A stretch of 64,000 nt of DNA from Mayfieldus sp963772265 (GCA_963772265.1 CAVYWS010000009.1:1-64000), one strand, 5' to 3'; shown: positions 26,149-35,300, numbered from the stretch's first letter. Notes: a model not told the origin generated them from the sequence alone. Numbers and translations are program-made.

Positions 26149-27075
26149 GTGCTGTCCCCTCCCCAAGGATTCTCGGTCGGCCACTGGACCGATGCCGAGG
26201 CGCGCACCGGCTGCACAGTGGTGATCGCTCCCCCGGACAGCCACGGCGGAGTCGACGTGCGCGGCGGCGGGCCCGGCACTCGCGAGACCGACGTGATCGG
26301 GCCGATGGCCGGCGAGCACGAAGTGACCGCTGTCGTGCTGGCCGGGCGCAGCGCCCACGGCCTCGCCGCCGCCGACGGAGCAGTGCGCTGGCTCGAGCGG
26401 CAGGGCCGCGGCTATCTGACCCCCGGCGGGCTGGTGCCGATCGTCCCCGCCGCCGTGGTCTACGACCTGATCGAGGGCGACCCCTCGGTGCGCCCGGGGC
26501 CCGAGCAGGGCTACGCCGCCTGCGAGGCGGCCGGACCCGGAGTTCCGCAGCGCGGCCGGGTCGGAGCGGGAACCGGCACCGCGGTGGCGAAGCTCTTCGG
26601 CCGCGAGCGGGCGGCGGAGGCGGGGGTCGGGTACGCGGCGATGCGAAGCGGCCGCGGCGAGACCGTCGCTGCGCTCGCGGTCGCGAACGGATTCGGGGAC
26701 GTGATCGACGAGAAGGGCGCCCTGCTGGCCGGACCGCGCGGAGACGACGGCGGGATGCGCTCGACAGCCGAGGAGATCGCGGCGATGCAGGGGCCGCCGG
26801 ACTGGACGCAGCTGGCCGAGCGCAACACGACGCTGGTCTGCTTGATGACCGACGCGCCGCTGACCCCACCGGGATGCACGCGGGTCGCCCGGATGGCGAG
26901 CGGGGGAGTGGCACGAGCGGTGAACCCGACCTTCTCCGACGTCGACGGCGACGTCGTCTTCTGCCTGGCGTCGGGAAGCGGGGAGTCGGACCGGTTCACC
27001 GCGACCGCGGTCGGGACGATCGCCGCGACCGTCACCGCGGCGGCGATCCGCGACGCGGTTCGGTCGGCCGCCTGA
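26149..27075 (+). CDS. P1-family (DmpA-like, S58) aminopeptidase
   Basis: GTG 26149 is chosen because the product then starts a few residues before GFSVGHWTDAEARTGCTVV, the usual N-terminus of the family (308 residues). Other features are GRSAHGLAAADGAVRWLE, LVPIVPAAVVYDL and the autoproteolytic/nucleophile region ERNTTLVCLMTDA. These Ntn-like enzymes self-cleave and release N-terminal residues, including D-amino acids. An inverted pair TTGGAC/GTCCAA (26119-26124, 26141-26146) lies where a ribosome-binding site would be expected. The frame stays open upstream into mutM, so the start is uncertain. Confidence 0.82.
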   Translation: MLSPPQGFSVGHWTDAEARTGCTVVIAPPDSHGGVDVRGGGPGTRETDVIGPMAGEHEVTAVVLAGRSAHGLAAADGAVRWLERQGRGYLTPGGLVPIVPAAVVYDLIEGDPSVRPGPEQGYAACEAAGPGVPQRGRVGAGTGTAVAKLFGRERAAEAGVGYAAMRSGRGETVAALAVANGFGDVIDEKGALLAGPRGDDGGMRSTAEEIAAMQGPPDWTQLAERNTTLVCLMTDAPLTPPGCTRVARMASGGVARAVNPTFSDVDGDVVFCLASGSGESDRFTATAVGTIAATVTAAAIRDAVRSAA

Positions 27076-27115
27076 CCGCGTATCCGTCCGACCCTCGCGC
27101 AACGCTCGGGGGCCG

Positions 27116-27832
27116 ATGCCTGGAAGCTTCAAGACCGAGGCAGTGGTCCTGCGCAGCATTCGCTTCGGCGAGGCGGACCGGATCCTGCACCTCTACAGCG
27201 CCCAGCGGGGGCGGATCGGGGCGATCGCCAAGGGGTCGCGCCGGCCCCGCTCGCGGTTCGGGGGGCGGCTGGAGCCGTTCTTCCGGCTCGACCTGGTCCT
27301 CTACGAGGGCCGCGGCGAGCTGGCGACCGTCACCTCGGCCGCCACGGTGGAGGGCTATCCGCGCCTGCGCGAGAGCGCCGCGGCGCTCGGCGGCGCCGCC
27401 CGGGCCTGCGACGCGGTGCTGCGGCTGCTCGACGAAGCCCAACCCAACCTGCCGGCCTACAACCTGCTCTGCCGCTACCTGGCGATGCTCGACGGGACCG
27501 GCGAGCCCCCGGGGCTTGCGGAGGCGCTTGCCTTCCGGCTCAAGCTGGCGCTCGCCGCCGGCTTCGCGCCCGAGCTCGGCTCCTGCGCGCGCTGCGGCGA
27601 GGCTGAGCACCTGAGCGGCTTCTCGGGCGCCGCCGGCGGGGTCGTCTGCGTGAGCTGCGAGGGGGGTGCGTTCGAGCTCTCCCCGGAGGCACACGAGTTC
27701 ATGGTCGAGGGGCTGGCGCGGCCGCTCGCCGAGGCTCCGGCGGCGCCGGCGGCGGCGCTGCGCCAGGCCGAACGGGCGGTCTCGGAGACGCTCGAGCACC
27801 ACGCCCACGTGCGGCTGCGCGCTGCGGCCTAG
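27116..27832 (+). CDS. recO: DNA repair protein RecO
   Basis: The 238-residue protein has an N-terminal OB fold (KTEAVVLRSIRFGEADRILH; IGAIAKGSRRPRSRFGG), a helical middle (PAYNLLCRYLAMLDG) and a zinc-finger pattern CARCG...CVSC. RecO loads RecA on gapped DNA with RecF and RecR and anneals SSB-coated strands. It begins the recO-dgt-dnaG cluster common in actinobacteria. Confidence 0.9.
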   Translation: MPGSFKTEAVVLRSIRFGEADRILHLYSAQRGRIGAIAKGSRRPRSRFGGRLEPFFRLDLVLYEGRGELATVTSAATVEGYPRLRESAAALGGAARACDAVLRLLDEAQPNLPAYNLLCRYLAMLDGTGEPPGLAEALAFRLKLALAAGFAPELGSCARCGEAEHLSGFSGAAGGVVCVSCEGGAFELSPEAHEFMVEGLARPLAEAPAAPAAALRQAERAVSETLEHHAHVRLRAAA

Positions 27833-27858
27833 TAGCAGACCTAGAATCGCCGCCCACC

Positions 27859-28872
27859 TTGCCGACCACCACCAGATCGCTGCAGGAGCGCGTCGAGGCG
27901 TGGGAGGCCGAGTTCCTCTCCGAGCACGCGACCCGCTCCTACCCGGCGCTTCGGGGGGAGGATGAGCCCGACAGCCCGGTGCGGACGCCGTTCCAGCGCG
28001 ACCGCGACCGGATCGTGCACTCGCGGGCCTTCCGGCGCCTCATGCACAAGACCCAGGTCTTCATCGCCCCCGAGGGCGACCACTACCGGACCCGGCTCAC
28101 CCACACTCTGGAGGCGTCGGCGATCTCGCGGTCCGTCGCCCGGGCACTGAGCCTCAACGAGGACCTGACCGAGGCGATCGGGCTCGGCCACGACCTCGGG
28201 CATCCGCCGTTCGGCCACCTTGGCGAGGAGGTCCTCGACGAGGCGATGAGCGAGCGCTGCGGGACCGGCTTCAAGCACAACCTTCACTCGCTGCGGGTGG
28301 TCGACGTGCTCGAGCGCGAGGGACACGGCCTGAACCTGACCGAGCCGGTGCGGGACGGGATCCTCAACCACACCGGCCCCGAGAAGCCGGCGACCCTGGA
28401 GGGGCGGATCGTTCGCCTGGTCGACCGGGTCGCCTACATCAACCACGACCTCGACGACGCCCTGCGGGCTGGGATCCTGACCCCCTCGGCTCTGCCCGCC
28501 GAGGAGATCGACCTGCTGGGCCCCACCGGCTCGAAGCGGATCGACACCCTGGTCCGCGACATCGTCGACCGCTCGGCCGGCGCCGGCGACATCGTCCAGA
28601 GCGAGGAGATCGGCGGCGCGATGCTGCGGCTGCGCAAGTTCATGTTCGACAACGTCTACCTCGGGACGGCGGCGCGCCGGGAGGTCGAACGGGTGCGCCG
28701 CACCCTGCGCGGCCTGATCGATTACTACATGGACGACCCCGCGCTGGTGCCCGCGCTGGACCCCGAGGCCGACGCCGGCCAGCGGGTGACCGACTACGTC
28801 GCCGGGATGACCGATCGCTTCTGCATAGCGCGCTTCCGCGAGCTCGCCCTGCCGGAAGAGGCACACTTCTAG
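27859..28872 (+). CDS. dgt: Deoxyguanosinetriphosphate triphosphohydrolase-like protein
   Basis: The 337-residue HD-domain protein starts at TTG 27859. Metal-binding residues are in RLTHTLEAS (His), GHDLGHPPFGH (His-Asp) and the later DRVAYINHDLDD. The lead-in RDRDRIVHSRAFRRLMHKTQVF is characteristic of bacterial dGTPases. It cleaves dNTPs to nucleoside and tripolyphosphate. It is placed two bases before dnaG, as in many actinobacteria, probably in one operon with recO. Confidence 0.92.
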   Translation: MPTTTRSLQERVEAWEAEFLSEHATRSYPALRGEDEPDSPVRTPFQRDRDRIVHSRAFRRLMHKTQVFIAPEGDHYRTRLTHTLEASAISRSVARALSLNEDLTEAIGLGHDLGHPPFGHLGEEVLDEAMSERCGTGFKHNLHSLRVVDVLEREGHGLNLTEPVRDGILNHTGPEKPATLEGRIVRLVDRVAYINHDLDDALRAGILTPSALPAEEIDLLGPTGSKRIDTLVRDIVDRSAGAGDIVQSEEIGGAMLRLRKFMFDNVYLGTAARREVERVRRTLRGLIDYYMDDPALVPALDPEADAGQRVTDYVAGMTDRFCIARFRELALPEEAHF

Positions 28873-28874
28873 TC

Positions 28875-30662
28875 ATGAGCCGCTTCTCCCCGCAGAGCGT
28901 CGACCGGGTCCGCCAGGCCGCGGACATCATCGAGATCGTCAACCAGCACACCGACCTGCGCCAGCAGGGTGGCCGCTGGGTCGGGCTTTGCCCGTTTCAC
29001 GAGGAGCGGACGCCATCGTTCTCGGTCAACCCGGCGGAGAAGCTCTACTACTGCTTCGGCTGCGAGGCGGGCGGCGACGTCTTCCGCTTCGTTCAGGAGA
29101 AGGAGGGGGTCGACTTTCCCGAGGCGATCGAGCTGCTGGCCGAGCGCTACGGGGTCGAGCTCGAGCGCGAGCAGGAGGACCCCAAGGCCGAAGCGAGGCG
29201 CAAGCGGCGCGAGCGGCTGCGCGAGCTGCTGACCCGCACCTCCGCCTTCTACTCCAGCTATCTATGGGACTCGAAGGAGGCCGGCAAGGCCCGCGCCTAT
29301 CTGCAGGAGCGCGGCCTGGGGGAGGAGATCCTGCGCGAGTTCGGGGTCGGCTACGCGCCGAGCGCCTGGGACCAGGTGCTGACCCGGGGCCAGCGGGCCG
29401 GCTTCAGCGTCGATGAGCTGCGCGCCGCCGGCCTCGCCCAGAAGGGCCGCGGGGGCGGCGTCTATGACCGCTTCCGGGAGCGGATCACGTTCCCGGTCAG
29501 GGACGAGCGCGGCAGGGTGCTCGGCTTCGGGGCGCGGGCGATGCGCTCCGAGCAGGGCGCCAAATACATCAACTCGGCCGAGGGTGAGCTCTACTCGAAG
29601 AGCAGGACCCTGTACGGCTTCGACCGCGCCCGCTCGGCGATCGCCAAGGCCGGCAGGGCCGTGGTCGTCGAGGGATACACCGACGTGCTGGCGCTTCACC
29701 AGGCGGGGATCGAGGAGGCGGTCGGTGTGATGGGCACCGCGATCACCGAGCAGCAGGTGGAGATGCTGACCTCGCTGACCAAGGACGTCGTGCTCGCCCT
29801 CGACGCCGACCGGGCGGGGCAGGAGGCGATGCTGCGGGCGCAGCGCAAGGCGGCCGGCCGCCAGATGCGGATCCGGGTCGCGGCGATGCCCGAGGGAGAG
29901 GATCCGGCGCAGATGATCGCGGCGGAGGGGGGAGCGGAGCGCTTCCGCGCCCTCGTCGACGCCGCCCTGGAGCTGGCCGAGTTTCAGATCGGATTGGTGA
30001 TCGATGCCGCCGACCTGTCGTCGCCGGTCGAGCGCGACAGGGCCCTGGGCGAGGCCGGGGCGGTGCTGGCGGAGATGCAGGAGGGCGTCAGCCGCGAGGA
30101 GCTGGTGCGATCGGTTGCCGGCCGGCTCGACGTCGACCCGGCGATGGTGGTGGGGCGGATGGTCGCTGCGCGCAAGGACCGGGGCGCGGACTCCTCGCCG
30201 AGTGAAGGCGGAGCGCAATCGGAGGCCACCGGGACGCTGACACCGCGCGAGCGCCGCGAGCGGGCGCTGCTGGCGATGTGCGTCTCCGATCCGAAGGCGG
30301 GGCGGGAGCTGCTCGAGCGATTGACGCCGGAGCACCTCTCGCCACTCGGGGCGCGGGCGGCAGGGTGGTTGAGCGCCCATCTCGACGCGCCGCTGGCGGG
30401 GCTGCCGCGCGAGGACGAGGAACTGGTCTCGCTCGTCACCCAGCTGGTGATGACCGCGGAGCGCGAGCCGGCATCGCGGGATGCGATGGAGATGAACTTC
30501 CTGCTGCTCGAGCAGCTGCGGCTGCGCGACCGGATCGCGGAGGCCGAGGCGGAGGGCGACGACAAGCGCGGGGCCGAGCTTCACCGCGAGCACGCCGCGG
30601 TGGGCGAGCGGATCCAGCGCCCCGAGCAATGGGACCAGGGCGACGCCTCGGAAGCCGCCTGA
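28875..30662 (+). CDS. dnaG: DNA primase
   Basis: The 595-residue primase has the CHC2 zinc-binding domain (CPFHEERTPSF...YYCFGC), the RNA-polymerase core and the TOPRIM motifs (VEGYTDVLALHQAG and LALDADRAGQEA), then a helical C-terminal DnaB-interacting part. It synthesises RNA primers for replication. Length and motifs are normal. A LexA-type palindrome starts three bases after its stop codon. Confidence 0.96.
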   Translation: MSRFSPQSVDRVRQAADIIEIVNQHTDLRQQGGRWVGLCPFHEERTPSFSVNPAEKLYYCFGCEAGGDVFRFVQEKEGVDFPEAIELLAERYGVELEREQEDPKAEARRKRRERLRELLTRTSAFYSSYLWDSKEAGKARAYLQERGLGEEILREFGVGYAPSAWDQVLTRGQRAGFSVDELRAAGLAQKGRGGGVYDRFRERITFPVRDERGRVLGFGARAMRSEQGAKYINSAEGELYSKSRTLYGFDRARSAIAKAGRAVVVEGYTDVLALHQAGIEEAVGVMGTAITEQQVEMLTSLTKDVVLALDADRAGQEAMLRAQRKAAGRQMRIRVAAMPEGEDPAQMIAAEGGAERFRALVDAALELAEFQIGLVIDAADLSSPVERDRALGEAGAVLAEMQEGVSREELVRSVAGRLDVDPAMVVGRMVAARKDRGADSSPSEGGAQSEATGTLTPRERRERALLAMCVSDPKAGRELLERLTPEHLSPLGARAAGWLSAHLDAPLAGLPREDEELVSLVTQLVMTAEREPASRDAMEMNFLLLEQLRLRDRIAEAEAEGDDKRGAELHREHAAVGERIQRPEQWDQGDASEAA

Positions 30663-30664
30663 CC

Positions 30665-30678
30665 CGAACGTACGTTCG
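30665..30678. promoter_or_regulatory. LexA-type SOS box
   Basis: CGAACGTACGTTCG is a perfect 14-bp palindrome that matches CGAAC-N4-GTTCG, the LexA operator of Gram-positive bacteria and actinobacteria. It lies 36 bases upstream of the HNH/helix-turn-helix gene and just after dnaG, so it should repress the former. The assignment rests on the motif only. Confidence 0.65.
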
Positions 30679-30713
30679 CTTTTTCCGTCCGATCTTGACG
30701 CCATGATTTCCGC

Positions 30714-31413
30714 ATGGACAAGCGGTTTCTGGAGGATTGCCTGGCGAAGGGAATGTCACTGGATCAGATCGGAACCCGACTCGGCAAGCACCCCTCGACG
30801 GTCAGTTATTGGCTCCGGAAGTACGACCTCAAACCGAGTGGAAAAGAGCGCCACGCTCCGACGGGCGCTGTTGATCCGAATCGCTTGGCGGAATTGGTGA
30901 GCAGCGGTGCCTCGATCAGAACGATTGCAACCGAATTAAGAGCGGGGTATTCGACCGTTCGGTATTGGCTGAAGAAGCTGGACATCGAGACATCTCGAAG
31001 CCGGTTGCGGCGCGAATGTGCAGCTGCTCGCGCACGTGACGAAGCTAAACCAACGATGACGTGCCCGAAGCACGGCGCTTCCACCTTTATCCGCCTGCCC
31101 CACGGCGGTTACCGCTGCTCGAAATGCAGCGGGACAGCTCGTTTCGCGTCGGAGGCGGTATGTGAAGCGCCGCCTCATCGAGGCATCTGGAGGAGCTAGT
31201 GCGCTATGCGGGTACGCGCGATATCCAGGGGCTCTCCATTTCCACCATGTCGATCCATCCCAGAAAGCCTTCGGCCTCAGTCGCAACGGTGTGAGCCGGT
31301 CATTGGATGCGGCGCTCGCCGAGGCGCGGAAGTGTGTTCTTCTTTGCGCCAACTGCCACGCCGAAGTCGAAGCCGGAGAGTCAAAGTTGCCGGACTTGCG
31401 CCCTATAAAGTGA
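30714..31413 (+). CDS. HNH-endonuclease-like protein with tandem helix-turn-helix and zinc ribbon (one +1 frameshift)
   Basis: The N-terminus has two similar helix-turn-helix units (SLDQIGTRLGKHPSTVSYWL and SIRTIATELRAGYSTVRYWL), followed by a zinc ribbon (CPKHGASTFIRLPHGGYRCS). A +1 shift near 31150-31163 leads into an HNH nuclease segment: KRRLIEASGG, ALHFHHVDPSQKAFGLS and LLCANCHAEV. With one base removed it is 232 residues. The first cysteine of the usual C-x2-C pair before the HNH motif is Ser (SALCGY). DNA cleavage is expected from the family, but the target is unknown. A LexA-type box upstream suggests induction by DNA damage, and tRNA-Asn follows immediately. Confidence 0.7.
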
Positions 31414-31430
31414 AGACCTCGAGTTGCCTT

Positions 31431-31442
31431 CCGGGGTAGCTC
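31431..31442 (+). repeat. Partial duplication of the tRNA-Asn 5' end
   Basis: CCGGGGTAGCTC occurs here and again at 31450-31461 at the start of tRNA-Asn, 19 bases apart. It looks like a fragment of a tRNA left by recombination or slippage between the nuclease-like gene and the tRNA. Confidence 0.5.
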
Positions 31443-31448
31443 GAACGG

Positions 31449-31522
31449 TCCGGGGTAGCTCAATTGGTAGATGCGCTCGGCTGTTAACCGAGAGGTTGTG
31501 GGTTCGAGTCCCACCCCCGGAG
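31449..31522 (+). tRNA. tRNA-Asn (GTT)
   Basis: The 74-base cloverleaf has acceptor arms TCCGGGG/CCCCGGA with discriminator G, D-arm GCTCAATTGGTAGAGC-like sequence, anticodon stem CTCGG/CCGAG around loop CTGTTAA (anticodon GTT) and T-arm with GGTTCGAGTCC. No CCA is encoded. It follows the nuclease-like gene. Confidence 0.95.
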
Positions 31523-31556
31523 TTTCTGTAACGGATCTCTCCTAGCTCCCCGCGAG

Positions 31557-32732
31557 CTAGCCCTCCGCGAGACGCTCGACAAGCTCAGCGCCGCGAACCG
31601 CGCCGTCGTTCTCCCGCCGCCATGACGCAAGCTCGGCGGCGCGAGCGCTGAACGACCTGTCGCCGAGGATCCGCCGCACGGCCCAGCGCAGCGGCGCGGG
31701 CCTGCAGAGTCGCCAGGGCAGCGAGAGGCCGCAGCCCGCCCAGCTGACCCTGGCTGCGTTCTCGGCCATGTCGCCCGCCGCAGGGCAGCACAGCACCGGC
31801 GCCCCGGCGCCGAGCGCCCGCACCATCGTCCCGTGGCCGCCGTGGCAGACGACGAGCGAGGCGAGCGGCATCACCTGGCCGTAGCGCAGCCAGTCGACCA
31901 CGACCGCGTTGCCCGGCACCTCGATCGGCTCCCGCACGTACTGGTTGGTCGTCGCCACGACCCGCAGCGGCTCATCGGCGAGCGCCTCCAGCGTCATCGT
32001 CACCAGCCGGCACTCGCGGTCCTTGGCGGTGCTCGGCGCGACCAGGATCAGGGGGTCGTCACCGGGGGGCAGCCCGACGTCGGGATAGGGCCGCTCGAAC
32101 TCGATCGGTCCGGTGATCTGGACCCGCGGCGGCCAGCGGCGCGGGTATTCGAGCTGCGGGAACGTCGCCACCAGCGCCAGCTGCTCGCTGATCCCACCGT
32201 GAAAGCGCTCCAGCGGGGGCAGGCCGAGCGCAAGCCGCTGATCGTTGAGCTCCTCGCGGCCGCGGCGCAGGCCGATCTCCAGCAGCGGGCGGCCGGCGCG
32301 CCAGAGCGAACGGCCGATCGGTGTCCGCGGCAGCATCGCGCCGGTGGCGAAGAAAGGCGCCCCGTCTCCCTGCACCGGATAGGGGTGGGGGATGAGGGTC
32401 GCCCGCCGCGCCCCCGCCAGCTCGGCGGCGAGCGCCGGCGCCACGGTCAAGATGTCGCTGACGACGGCGTCGGGGCGCCAGTTCTCCAGGAACGGCTGCA
32501 ACGCCCGCGCCGCCTCGGCCGCGGTGGCCTCGCCCGATCCGGCAGCCGGGGGCGGGAAGATCGTGTACTCCTCTGCCGCCGCGAACTCCAGCCCCAGCTC
32601 CTCGACGGCCTCGCGCCAGCGCTCCCAGGTCTCGACCACGACCTCGTGTCCGCGCTCGCTCAGCTCCCTGCCCAGGGCGATGGCCGGAAACGCGTGCCCC
32701 GCGTCGCCGAACGCCGCCACCATCACCCTCAT
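31557..32732 (-). CDS. GT1-family glycosyltransferase (UGT/macrolide-type)
   Basis: The 391-residue GT-B protein starts MRVMVAAFGDAGHAFPAIAL, the N-terminal Rossmann entry of MGT-like glycosyltransferases. The C-terminal nucleotide-sugar site carries VVDWLRYGQVMPLASLVVCH, GGHGTMVRALGAGAPVLC and PAAGDMAENAARV. Such enzymes glycosylate lipids, sterols or secondary metabolites with UDP- or dTDP-sugars. No aglycone gene is adjacent. It is transcribed away from the next gene, with an 80-base divergent promoter region between them. Confidence 0.85.
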   Translation of the reverse strand: MRVMVAAFGDAGHAFPAIALGRELSERGHEVVVETWERWREAVEELGLEFAAAEEYTIFPPPAAGSGEATAAEAARALQPFLENWRPDAVVSDILTVAPALAAELAGARRATLIPHPYPVQGDGAPFFATGAMLPRTPIGRSLWRAGRPLLEIGLRRGREELNDQRLALGLPPLERFHGGISEQLALVATFPQLEYPRRWPPRVQITGPIEFERPYPDVGLPPGDDPLILVAPSTAKDRECRLVTMTLEALADEPLRVVATTNQYVREPIEVPGNAVVVDWLRYGQVMPLASLVVCHGGHGTMVRALGAGAPVLCCPAAGDMAENAARVSWAGCGLSLPWRLCRPAPLRWAVRRILGDRSFSARAAELASWRRENDGAVRGAELVERLAEG

Positions 32733-32812
32733 GCGGGCATCCCGATGAAACTTCTCATTCGGCGGCCCCCGCCGGCAGCCGCGGCGCTCGGGCAGGCGCT
32801 ATTCCTTGCGCC

Positions 32813-33379
32813 GTGAGCCGCCGCAGCAACCGTGCCGAGCGACTGCGAACCGCCGTCGAGCTGCTGCCGCGCCACACGCGAGAGGCGATGCTGCGCGGGA
32901 TCGAGTCCAACGCGATCATCGTTGGCGGCTACACCGACGGTGAGGGGGGCGTCTGTCCGATGCTCGCCGCCCACCGCAACGGAGGACGCACGAGTCACGC
33001 CAGCTTCGCCCGCGCCTGGGACACCTTCACCGGCGCCGGCAAGCGCCCGCGGCGCGCCAGCCGCCGCGAGCTCCGCGTCCTGCGCACCTACCTCGAGATC
33101 AGCCTGCTCGAGGACGACACCGGGATCGGCGCGGGGACCTCGATCTCCTCGATCGCCGACCAGCTTCGGGCCGAGCGGCGCCAGCTCGCCGAGCGTGAGG
33201 GCCAGCGGCCCGGCGACCGCGACCGCGCCGTCGAGCTGCGCCCGCGGGCGCGCTGGTCGTGGCTGCGCCCGACTCGCCGCTACGACGTCTTTCAGGCGAC
33301 GATGGCGGCCGCCTCCGAGCAGATGGCCGAGCAGCACGCCGACGAGCTGCTCGAGCGGCGCCAGCGCACGCACAGCTAG
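32813..33379 (+). CDS. Hypothetical protein (188 aa)
   Basis: GTG 32813 starts a basic, charged protein. A conserved-looking core (LPRHTREAMLRGIESNAIIV and GGVCPMLAAHRNGGRT) precedes an RR-rich helical segment. The C-terminus is helical (ASEQMAEQHADELLERRQR). I do not recognise the family. Codon use matches its neighbours and it fills the space between divergent and convergent genes, so it is probably real. No signal peptide or membrane segment is seen. Confidence 0.6.
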   Translation: MSRRSNRAERLRTAVELLPRHTREAMLRGIESNAIIVGGYTDGEGGVCPMLAAHRNGGRTSHASFARAWDTFTGAGKRPRRASRRELRVLRTYLEISLLEDDTGIGAGTSISSIADQLRAERRQLAEREGQRPGDRDRAVELRPRARWSWLRPTRRYDVFQATMAAASEQMAEQHADELLERRQRTHS

Positions 33380-33393
33380 CGCCTCCGGGCTCC

Positions 33394-34122
33394 CTAGGGC
33401 GCTTCGTTCTCGCCGGGCCTGGCGAAGACGATCTCCGGGACGATGCAGTTGGGCGAGGTGCGGAGCAGGAAGCGCACCGCCTCGGCGATGTCCTCGGGGC
33501 GGATCATCTGCTCGCTGCTGACCTGCCCCTTGACGAACTCGGTCATCGGCGTGTCGACGAAGGCGGGGGCAAGGGCGGTCACCTGGATCCCCGAGTCGCC
33601 GACCTCCTTCTGCGTCGCCTGGCTGAAGTTGATCACCGCTGCCTTGGTGGCGGCGTAGACCGAGAGCCAGGGGGTCCCGGACTTGCCGGCGATCGAGGCG
33701 GTGTTGACGATCAGCGCCTTTCCATGCTCGGCCCCGGCCTCGCGCAGCATCGGCAGCGACTCGCGCGTCCCGATCACCACCGCCCGCAGGTTGACCCCGA
33801 GCTGCATGTCGAGGTGCTTGGTCTGGATCGAGTCCATCGCCGCGCCGATTCCGACTCCGGCGTTGTTGACAAGGACGTCCATGCGCCCGTACTGGTCGCG
33901 ATGCGAGGAGACCAGGTCGACGACATCCTGCTCTTCGGTCATCTGGGCGGGGACGCTGTTGATCTCGAGGCCGTCTCGGCGCAACTCCTCGGCGGCGCCC
34001 TCCAGCTTCTCGGGCCGCCGCCCCGAGATCGTCAGCGCGTAGCCCTCCTCTCCCAGCGCTCGCGCAATCGCCAGCCCGATCCCGCTCGAAGCCCCGGTCA
34101 CCAACGCCGCCCGATCCGCCAA
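33394..34122 (-). CDS. Short-chain dehydrogenase/reductase
   Basis: The 242-residue classical SDR has the cofactor loop TGASSGIG, NNAG, and the catalytic Ser-Tyr-Lys in NTASIAGKSGTPWLSVYAATK. An Arg pair after the second strand (SGRRPEK) suggests NADP preference. The substrate cannot be inferred. It converges with the hypothetical gene at 33379 and is divergent from the lipoprotein gene at 34221. Confidence 0.9.
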   Translation of the reverse strand: MADRAALVTGASSGIGLAIARALGEEGYALTISGRRPEKLEGAAEELRRDGLEINSVPAQMTEEQDVVDLVSSHRDQYGRMDVLVNNAGVGIGAAMDSIQTKHLDMQLGVNLRAVVIGTRESLPMLREAGAEHGKALIVNTASIAGKSGTPWLSVYAATKAAVINFSQATQKEVGDSGIQVTALAPAFVDTPMTEFVKGQVSSEQMIRPEDIAEAVRFLLRTSPNCIVPEIVFARPGENEAP

Positions 34123-34220
34123 CCCTCCTCCTCTCGATCGCCTGCGTGGGCGCGGACCCTACCGCGGGCCGCCGGGGCCGGTCGCGTGCCGGAAGTTGCA
34201 CGGATTCCCGCCTGAATAAC

Positions 34221-35300
34221 ATGGGCGTGGTGCGCACCTTCCGAGTCGCCAGCCTCGCAGGGCCGCTGCTGTGTGCCCTACTGCTCCTCGCCGGTTGCGG
34301 AGGGTCGAGCACGACTGCCACCTCCCAGAGCAGAGGAGCTCCGCCGGCGAAGGACTTTCCCTCGCCGGCCGGCAAGAGCCTGTACCAGGTGATGAGGCAG
34401 GCGGACGGCGGCGCCAGCACCCTGGTCCTGACGCCGACCGGCCAGGTCTTCCACCCGGGCGAGAACCGCTTCGGGTTCGGGGTGTTCACGCGCAGCGCCC
34501 GCAAGCAGGTCACCGACGCCCAGATCGCGCTCTACGTCTCCAAGGCACCGCCGCCGGGCTCGCTCCCGAAGCCCAAGGCCAACGGCGCCCCGGCGGCCGG
34601 CGGGGCGCAGGGGCGGCTCGCGGCCGCACTCGGCGGCAAGGCCTACGGCCCCTACCCGGCCAAGGTCGAGAGTCTCGCCACCGAGCCCGCCTTCCAGTCT
34701 CTGACGACGGCCAAGGATCCCGACGCCGGCAAGGTCGTCTACGTCACCCGGATCCCGTTCCCGAGCAAGGGCGAGTGGAGGGTCGGGGCTCTGATCAAGA
34801 ATGGCGACCAGCTCAACGCGACGCTGCTGCCGAGCGCCGTCGTCGGCCGCTTCAAGGGGATCCCTCAGGTCGGCCAGCGGCCGCCCGACATCCACACCCC
34901 GACACCGCAGTCGGTCGGAGGGGATCTCAGCAAGCTGACGACGCGGATCCCTCCCGAGACCATGAACAAGGCCGACTTCCATGAGGTTCTCGGAAAAAAA
35001 CCGATCGTGCTCTTGTTTGCGACCCCTCAGTTCTGCCAGAGTCGCGTCTGCGGCCCCGTCGTCGACATCGCGGCGCAGGTCCAGAGGGAGTACGGCGACA
35101 AGGCCGAGTTCATCCACATGGAGATCTACAACGACAACGATCCGTCCAAGGGCGTCAGGCCCCAGGTCCGCGCCTTCAACCTCCCGAGCGAGCCCTGGGT
35201 GTTCGTGATCGATCGCAAGGGCGTGATCCGCACCGAGATCGAGGGTGCCTTCGACATCGAGGAGCTGACCGATGCGGTCAGGCAGGTGACCTCGGGATGA
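34221..35300 (+). CDS. Lipoprotein with C-terminal thioredoxin-like domain
   Basis: ATG 34221 gives a signal peptide with lipobox LLAGC (Cys26), so the 359-residue product should be anchored outside the membrane. A beta-rich middle (about residues 45-230; RFGFGVFTRSARKQV, VVYVTRIPFPSKGEW) is followed by a thioredoxin-like fold (KPIVLLFATPQFCQSRVCGP; PSEPWVFVIDRKGVIR). The cysteines are spaced C-x4-C rather than C-x2-C, as in some SCO-like or redox-sensing domains. Its stop overlaps the start of the Hpt gene (ATGA), so the two are translationally coupled. Confidence 0.82.
   Translation: MGVVRTFRVASLAGPLLCALLLLAGCGGSSTTATSQSRGAPPAKDFPSPAGKSLYQVMRQADGGASTLVLTPTGQVFHPGENRFGFGVFTRSARKQVTDAQIALYVSKAPPPGSLPKPKANGAPAAGGAQGRLAAALGGKAYGPYPAKVESLATEPAFQSLTTAKDPDAGKVVYVTRIPFPSKGEWRVGALIKNGDQLNATLLPSAVVGRFKGIPQVGQRPPDIHTPTPQSVGGDLSKLTTRIPPETMNKADFHEVLGKKPIVLLFATPQFCQSRVCGPVVDIAAQVQREYGDKAEFIHMEIYNDNDPSKGVRPQVRAFNLPSEPWVFVIDRKGVIRTEIEGAFDIEELTDAVRQVTSG

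Noticed and set aside
30714..31523. Homing endonuclease or group I intron in tRNA-Asn
   Set aside because: The tRNA is intact and uninterrupted, and the nuclease gene lies upstream, not inside it.
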